From Bacteroidales bacterium (GTDB lineage Bacteria; Bacteroidota; Bacteroidia; Bacteroidales; UBA932), in assembly GCA_017450165.1 (NCBI GenBank), contig JAFSWO010000056.1:1-64000 (forward strand): a stretch of DNA of 64,000 bases, read 5' to 3'. The number at the start of each line of letters is the position of its first letter. Positions within the stretch are counted from its first letter, which is position 1. Below, in pieces: positions 59,806-64,000 of the stretch. The translations under genes and the position numbers were made by a program. The notes below the pieces were generated by a model. The model saw only the letters and a list, made by a program, of their open reading frames with translations. It was not told the DNA's origin and searched no databases.

Positions 59806-60636
59806 TCAGACATTGAGGCGGATGAGCAGGGCGTGCAGCGCGGCGTTATTGACGCTGTGGCCGGGTTTGACGGCGGTGACGCGGGCGCGGAGCCGGGCGC
59901 CGGCAAGCTGCAGGTCCCCAAGGAGATCCAGCAGTTTGTGGCGCGCACATTCGTTGGGGAAGTGCAGCGGCGTGTCGTTCACATAGCCGCGCGGTTCGTC
60001 GATCACCAGCGCGTTGTCCAGCGATCCGCCTTTGATCAGGTTGTTCTTGCGCAGGAATTCCACCTCATGCAGGAAACAGAAGGTGCGGCATGGCGCCACC
60101 TGCGTGGAGTAATCGTCGTCCTCGGTAAAGGCAGCCCTCTGCAGACCGATTACTTGCGAATGGAAGTCGATTTCCACCTCCAGCGAATAACGGTCAGCGG
60201 GCTCAAAACGGATGAGGGATTCCCCGGCGGTAAACTCGAAGGGCTCGCTCAGGAGGATTTCGCGGCGCGGGGCGTTCTGTTCCTCCACACCGGCCTCGCG
60301 GAACGCGGCGGCATAACGGGCGGCGGAGCCATCCAGAATAGGCACTTCCGGGCCGTCCAGCTGCACCCGCAGGTTATCGATCCCGAATCCTGCGCAGGCG
60401 GAGAGCAGGTGCTCTACGGTGTGCACTTCGGCCCCCTCGTGCGCCAGGCAGGTACTGCGCTGGGTGGAGCCCACGAAGGCGGCCAGCGCAGGAATCTCCA
60501 CGCCACCCAGGTCGGTGCGTACGAAGACGATCCCGCTTCCCGCAGGCGCGGGCAGCAGGTGCATCGTCACCTCGCATCCAGTGTGGAGGCCGATACCGCT
60601 GAAGCGGCAGGGTTGGCGGAGCGTGTGCTGGTTCAT
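59806..60636 (-). CDS. lpxC: UDP-3-O-acyl-GlcNAc deacetylase, not fused to FabZ
   Basis: 276 aa. FSGIGLHTGCEVTMHLLPA starts domain I. The zinc ligands are in VHTVEHLLSACAG and ARHKLLDLLGDLQLAG; the C-terminal GHSVNNAALHALLI is conserved. It commits the pathway to lipid A. In most Bacteroidota lpxC is fused to fabZ as a protein of about 460 residues; here it ends at the normal single-domain length and is followed directly by lpxA. Confidence 0.95.
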   Translation of the reverse strand: MNQHTLRQPCRFSGIGLHTGCEVTMHLLPAPAGSGIVFVRTDLGGVEIPALAAFVGSTQRSTCLAHEGAEVHTVEHLLSACAGFGIDNLRVQLDGPEVPILDGSAARYAAAFREAGVEEQNAPRREILLSEPFEFTAGESLIRFEPADRYSLEVEIDFHSQVIGLQRAAFTEDDDYSTQVAPCRTFCFLHEVEFLRKNNLIKGGSLDNALVIDEPRGYVNDTPLHFPNECARHKLLDLLGDLQLAGARLRARVTAVKPGHSVNNAALHALLIRLNV

Positions 60637-60638
60637 GG

Positions 60639-61595
60639 TTACTTGCCGTCCGCCTTAAACTTGGCGTAGGCCTTCATATAGGTTTTATGATCGATGGCGG
60701 GATAGCCCAACAGGACCTCTCCCTCCTTCCTGACGTTGCCGATGACGCCCGTGCGGGCCGCGACCGTGGTATGGTCCGCTACGGAAATATGGCCGTTGAA
60801 GCCGCTCTGGCCGCCGATGATGCACTGCCGTCCGAGATGCGCGCTGCCGGCGATTCCGCTCTGGGCAGCCATCACCGTGTTGTCGCCGATCTCCACGTTG
60901 TGCGCCACCTGGCAGAGGTTGTCCAGCTTGACCCCGCGACGGATGACGGTGGAGCCCATCGTGGCGCGGTCAATGGTAGTGCAGGCGCCCACCTCCACGT
61001 TATCCTCCAGCACAACGTTGCCCGTCTGGGGAATCTTCTTGTAGGAGCCGTCTTCCGTGGGCGCGAAACCGAATCCGTCCGCCCCGATTACCGCGTTGGC
61101 GTGCACGATGCAGTTGTCGCCGATCACGCAGTCGTGATAGACCTTGACGCCGGGATAGAGGATGCAGTTCTTGCCGACCTTGACGCGCGGTCCCAGATAG
61201 ACCTGCGGGAAGATGCAGGTGCCCCGGCCGATCCGGGCGCTGCAGGCGATGCTGCGACGCAGCGAAAGACGCGCGCAGAAGCGGTTGCCGCGGGGACGGT
61301 TTTTGCGCAGCTGCTCGAACCAGCCCAGCAGTTCGGCCACCGCCGCATAGGCGTCGTCTACCTTCACCAGAGTGGCGGAGACGGGCTGAGCGGGCTCAAA
61401 ACTGCGGTTCACGAGAATCACATCGGCCTTGCAGGTGTAGAGGTAATGCTCGTATTTGGGGTTGGCATAGAAACAGATGGTTCCGGGCCGGCCGTTCTCG
61501 ATGCGGGCGGGCGCGGAGACGGTTACATCGGGGTTTCCGACGACCTCGCCGCCCAGACGTGCGGCAATTTCCTGCGCTGATACTTGAAAAGCCAT
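60639..61595 (-). CDS. lpxD: UDP-3-O-acylglucosamine N-acyltransferase
   Basis: 318 aa. The N-terminal uridine-binding domain (about residues 1-100; RIENGRPGTICFYANPKYEHYL) precedes a left-handed beta-helix of hexapeptides (IGDNCIVHANAVIGADGFGF). CQVAHNVEIGDNTVMAAQSGIAG contains the catalytic His. It makes the third step of lipid A synthesis. Its promoter box lies 11 nt upstream; lpxC follows 2 nt after its stop. Confidence 0.96.
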   Translation of the reverse strand: MAFQVSAQEIAARLGGEVVGNPDVTVSAPARIENGRPGTICFYANPKYEHYLYTCKADVILVNRSFEPAQPVSATLVKVDDAYAAVAELLGWFEQLRKNRPRGNRFCARLSLRRSIACSARIGRGTCIFPQVYLGPRVKVGKNCILYPGVKVYHDCVIGDNCIVHANAVIGADGFGFAPTEDGSYKKIPQTGNVVLEDNVEVGACTTIDRATMGSTVIRRGVKLDNLCQVAHNVEIGDNTVMAAQSGIAGSAHLGRQCIIGGQSGFNGHISVADHTTVAARTGVIGNVRKEGEVLLGYPAIDHKTYMKAYAKFKADGK

Positions 61596-61606
61596 AGATT
61601 AACTTA

Positions 61607-61635
61607 CAAATATAACGATAATTGGGGGAAAGCAA
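61607..61635 (-). promoter_or_regulatory. lpxD promoter
   Basis: On the minus strand TATATTTG (61607-61614) and TTG (61633-61635) are 18 bases apart, leaving a very short leader before the lpxD ATG at 61595. Confidence 0.6.
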
Positions 61636-61651
61636 AAAATATGCCCCGAAT

Positions 61652-61682
61652 TTGGCCATTTGGCGAAGATTACTTACCTTTG
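61652..61682 (+). promoter_or_regulatory. rimP-nusA-infB promoter
   Basis: TTG (61652-61654), 20 bases, then TACCTTTG (61675-61682). Both elements match the Bacteroidota consensus. A roughly 70-nt leader with a strong hairpin follows. Confidence 0.8.
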
Positions 61683-61699
61683 CACCGTTAGAGACGACG

Positions 61700-61734
61700 A
61701 AGCGAAGGGGGCCCTGAGGGCTCCCTTGCTTTTT
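61700..61734 (+). terminator. Leader hairpin with T-run, candidate attenuator of the nusA operon
   Basis: AAGC-AAGGGGGCCC pairs with GGGCTCCCTTGCTT (about 14 bp, one bulged G, one G-T) around a TGA loop, and TTTTT follows at once. It lies between the promoter at 61652-61682 and the rimP start at 61756. Since nothing upstream needs terminating on this strand, attenuation or NusA feedback is the likely role. Confidence 0.6.
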
Positions 61735-61755
61735 GTCGGAAAAAGAACCTGCCTT

Positions 61756-62010
61756 ATGATTGAAAAAACGCTTATTGAAGCCATTGCAAACGAGTATCTC
61801 GCTGCTACCGACCTGAAACTGGTCCGCGTGAAGGTCAGCAAATAAAACGACATCACGGTATTTATCCATCGCAGCGGAACGTGCGTCTGCATTGACGACT
61901 GCGTAGCGCTGAGCCGCCATATTGAGAGCAAGCTGGACCGCGACAAGGAGGACTACTCCCTCACGGTCAGCTCCGCCGGCACCGGTTATAAGGACGAAGA
62001 CGCTGAATAA
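61756..62010 (+). pseudogene. rimP: RimP remnant: early TAA and no C-terminal domain
   Basis: From ATG 61756 the frame reads MIEKTLIEAIANEYLAATDL to KVSK, then TAA (61843-61845), then NDITVFIHRSG and VCIDDCVALSRHIESKLDR in the same frame, ending VSSAGTGYKDEDAE at 62010. These are the two halves of the RimP N-terminal domain, split by one stop codon. The usual C-terminal SH3-like domain (total about 155 residues) is also absent. RimP assists 30S maturation. It lies in the usual place, 38 nt before nusA. Either the gene is decaying or the first stop is an error and a short one-domain RimP exists. Confidence 0.8.
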
Positions 62011-62048
62011 CAAACGAAAACAACAAACATAAAACAACACATCACACA

Positions 62049-63275
62049 ATGGAAGTGAATCTTATCAGCCCGTTCGCTGATTTCAAGGAACAGAAGAATA
62101 TCGACCGCCCCACGATGATGGGTGTGCTCGAAGAGGTCTTCCGCAACCAGCTCGCCAAGATGTACGGCGAGACCGCGTCGTTCGACATCATCATCAACAT
62201 CGACAAGGGTGACTTGCAGATTCTCCGCAACCGCACCGTGGTTGAGACCGTGGAAGATCCCGCAACGGAGATTTCACTGGAGGAGGTCCACAAGATTGAC
62301 GACAGCTTTGAGGTGGGCGAGGACTACACGGAAGAGATCCAGCTCTCCGACTTCGGCCGTCGCGGCATTCTGAACATCCGCCAGAACCTCCAGGGCCGTA
62401 TCATGGAACTGGAAAAGAAGAATATCTATGACAAGTACGTAGACCGTATCGGCGAAATCATCGTCGGCGAGGTTTACCAGGCCTGGAAGAAAGAGGTCCT
62501 CGTGATGGACGAAGACGGCAACGAGCTCGTCCTCCCCAAGACCGAACAGATTCCCTCCGACTTCTTCCGCAAGGGCGACACCGTCAAGGCCGTCATCACC
62601 AGCGTGGAGATGCGCAACGGTTCGCCGGTCATCACCCTCTCGCGTACCTCCGGCCTCTTCCTGGAGCGTCTCTTCGAGCAGGAAGTCCCGGAAATCTACG
62701 ACGGCCTGATCACCATCAAGAAGGTGGTCCGCGTCCCGGGCGACCGCGCCAAGGTGGCAGTGGAATCGTATGACGACCGTATCGACCCGGTGGGTGCCTG
62801 CGTAGGCGTCAAGGGTTCCCGTATCCACGGAATCGTGCGCGAGTTGCGCAACGAAAACATCGATGTGGTGAACTGGAGCAACAACACCCAGATCCTCATC
62901 CAGCGTGCCCTGAGCCCCGCCAAGATTTCCTCTATCGAGTTCCTCGACGATGAAATCCGTGTTTACCTCAAGAAAGAAGAGATCTCGCTGGCGATCGGTA
63001 AGGGCGGTTCCAACATCAAGCTCGCCGGCATGCTCGTGGGCAAGCGGATCGAGGTGTACCGCGCTGACGCCGAGGAGCAGGAAGACGTGCTGCTGGACGA
63101 TTTCAATGACGAAATCGAGCAGTGGGTGATCGACGCCCTCAAGGAGATTGGCTGCGACACGGCCAAGAGCGTACTGGCCCTCCCGGCAGAAGAGATTGCC
63201 GAGCGCGCCGACCTTGAGATCGAAACCGTAGAAGACGTTCTCAAGATTCTCAAAGCAGAATTCGAAGAAGAATAA
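62049..63275 (+). CDS. nusA: Transcription termination/antitermination factor NusA
   Basis: 408 aa. The N-terminal RNA polymerase-binding domain is followed by an S1 domain (about residues 130-200; GEIIVGEVYQAWKKEVLVMD), then two KH domains with VPGDRAKVAVESYD, DPVGACVGVKGSRIHGIV and EEISLAIGKGGSNIKLAGML. The end is acidic (LKILKAEFEEE). It acts in pausing, termination and antitermination. It is followed 27 nt later by infB. Confidence 0.96.
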   Translation: MEVNLISPFADFKEQKNIDRPTMMGVLEEVFRNQLAKMYGETASFDIIINIDKGDLQILRNRTVVETVEDPATEISLEEVHKIDDSFEVGEDYTEEIQLSDFGRRGILNIRQNLQGRIMELEKKNIYDKYVDRIGEIIVGEVYQAWKKEVLVMDEDGNELVLPKTEQIPSDFFRKGDTVKAVITSVEMRNGSPVITLSRTSGLFLERLFEQEVPEIYDGLITIKKVVRVPGDRAKVAVESYDDRIDPVGACVGVKGSRIHGIVRELRNENIDVVNWSNNTQILIQRALSPAKISSIEFLDDEIRVYLKKEEISLAIGKGGSNIKLAGMLVGKRIEVYRADAEEQEDVLLDDFNDEIEQWVIDALKEIGCDTAKSVLALPAEEIAERADLEIETVEDVLKILKAEFEEE

Positions 63276-63302
63276 ACCATTAACTATTCGGGAGAAAAAA
63301 CT

Positions 63303-64000
63303 ATGGCAGAAGGAACCATCAGAGTCAATAAGATATTGAAAGACTTCAATATCAGTTTTCCAACTTTTACTGACTTCTTGAAGAAAAAGGGAATCGCCAC
63401 GGAGGAGCTTTCGCTCACTTCCAAGGTTTCCGAAGACGTCTATTCCCTGTTGCTCAAGGAATACGGCACTGAACAGCAGTTGCTGATGGCGCAGTCCAAA
63501 CAAGTCAGCAACAAGCTGAAAGAGGTCGCTTCTTCCGAGAAGGAGCACGCCGCAGCCGCAGAAGAGGAACCGGTGAAGGAGATCTTCATCAAGACCAACG
63601 TGCTCACCACCGAAAAACCGGTCGAAAAGCCGGTCGAGAAGCCGGCCGAAAGCGTCAAGACTCCCGATGACGCTGCCGGCGTGAAGGTACTGGGCAAGAT
63701 TGACCTGGAGAAACCCAAGAAAGAGAAGAAGCCTGAGGTCAAGAAGGCTGAACCCGCCCCGAAACCCGCTCCCAAGCCGGTAGAAAAACCGGTCGAGAAG
63801 CCGGTGGAGAAGGTCGCCGAGAAGCCTGTAGAGGCCCCGAAGCCCGCTCCCGAACCCGCACCGGTCCGCAACGTGCCTGAGCACATCGAGACCAAGGTGG
63901 AGAAGCTGGCCGGCCCCAAGATCAGCGGCACGATCGACCTTTCCCAATTTGAGCGGAAACCCAAGCCCGCCGCCCCCAAGGACAAGGGCAAGCGCGAGCG
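63303..64000 (+). CDS. infB: Translation initiation factor IF-2, N-terminal part (runs off window)
   Basis: About 232 codons, no stop before the end of the window. The opening IRVNKILKDFNISFPTFTDF is the IF2 N-terminal helical domain of Bacteroidota. A long Lys/Pro/Glu/Ala-rich linker with repeated VEKP units (about 63610-63860) follows. The GTPase domain lies beyond the window. Placement after nusA is the conserved order. Confidence 0.93.
   Translation, partial: MAEGTIRVNKILKDFNISFPTFTDFLKKKGIATEELSLTSKVSEDVYSLLLKEYGTEQQLLMAQSKQVSNKLKEVASSEKEHAAAAEEEPVKEIFIKTNVLTTEKPVEKPVEKPAESVKTPDDAAGVKVLGKIDLEKPKKEKKPEVKKAEPAPKPAPKPVEKPVEKPVEKVAEKPVEAPKPAPEPAPVRNVPEHIETKVEKLAGPKISGTIDLSQFERKPKPAAPKDKGKRE

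Noticed and set aside
16182..62010. Reassigned stop codon to explain the stops in nadE (TAG) and rimP (TAA)
   Set aside because: TAA, TAG and TGA all end other clearly complete genes in this window, and most large housekeeping genes have no internal stops.

Overview
The window looks like a chromosome segment from a GC-rich member of the Bacteroidota, most likely order Bacteroidales; I cannot fix the family. The evidence is repeated -7 boxes of the TAnnTTTG type, often with TTG about 19-20 bases upstream, rather than a sigma70 -10 box; a long type-2-like IleRS; a DksA/TraR protein without zinc cysteines; surface lipoproteins with FISUMP-like C-termini; a dcw cluster that runs straight into gltX-rpiB-truB; and LpxC-LpxA-LpxD clustered without lpxB.

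Layout. 1-4760 (minus strand): tRNA-Ser(UGA), lspA, a DksA-like gene and ileS. 5005-10218 (plus): a self-contained peptide-export locus made of a small membrane protein, a C39-peptidase ABC exporter, two double-glycine precursor peptides, a TolC-like protein and an HlyD/MacA-like adaptor, followed by tsaB. 10909-20934: housekeeping genes, including a TlpA-like lipoprotein, HIT protein, greA, an O-methyltransferase, dnaX, lptB, and the minus-strand run xseA-xseB-ribF-engB-prs-nadE, in which nadE carries an in-frame TAG. 21079-36008: the division and cell-wall cluster mraZ-rsmH-ftsL-ftsI-murE-mraY-murD-ftsW-murG-murC-ftsQ-ftsA-ftsZ, then gltX, rpiB and truB. 38932-43903: a small exported protein, a PreA-like oxidoreductase, a NUDIX hydrolase, and a short peptide gene followed by a large beta-helix lipoprotein. 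43960-56332: an AT-richer accessory island with a higBA toxin-antitoxin pair and a type I restriction-modification system (hsdM, tyrosine recombinase, four complete or half hsdS genes, fic, hsdR, GIY-YIG protein). 56468-64000: a second FISUMP-like lipoprotein, an S41 peptidase-like lipoprotein, a WbqC-like protein, lpxA-lpxC-lpxD, and a rimP(broken)-nusA-infB operon that runs off the end.

The two most interesting systems are the putative two-peptide bacteriocin/export operon (5005-10218) and the hsdS array (47467-52252). In the array, a lone second-half hsdS lies at the recombinase-proximal edge and a lone first-half hsdS at the hsdR-proximal edge. Both are cut at the same 12-bp near-palindromic core, so joining the edges through a circle would restore a full in-frame specificity gene. 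Other points worth a look are the GXHH active-site swap in IleRS (a signature tied to strong mupirocin resistance), premature stops in nadE and rimP, a 52-bp repeat shared by two distant intergenic regions, a hairpin attenuator candidate in the rimP-nusA leader, and several genes whose start codon lies only 5-11 bases after the -7 box.
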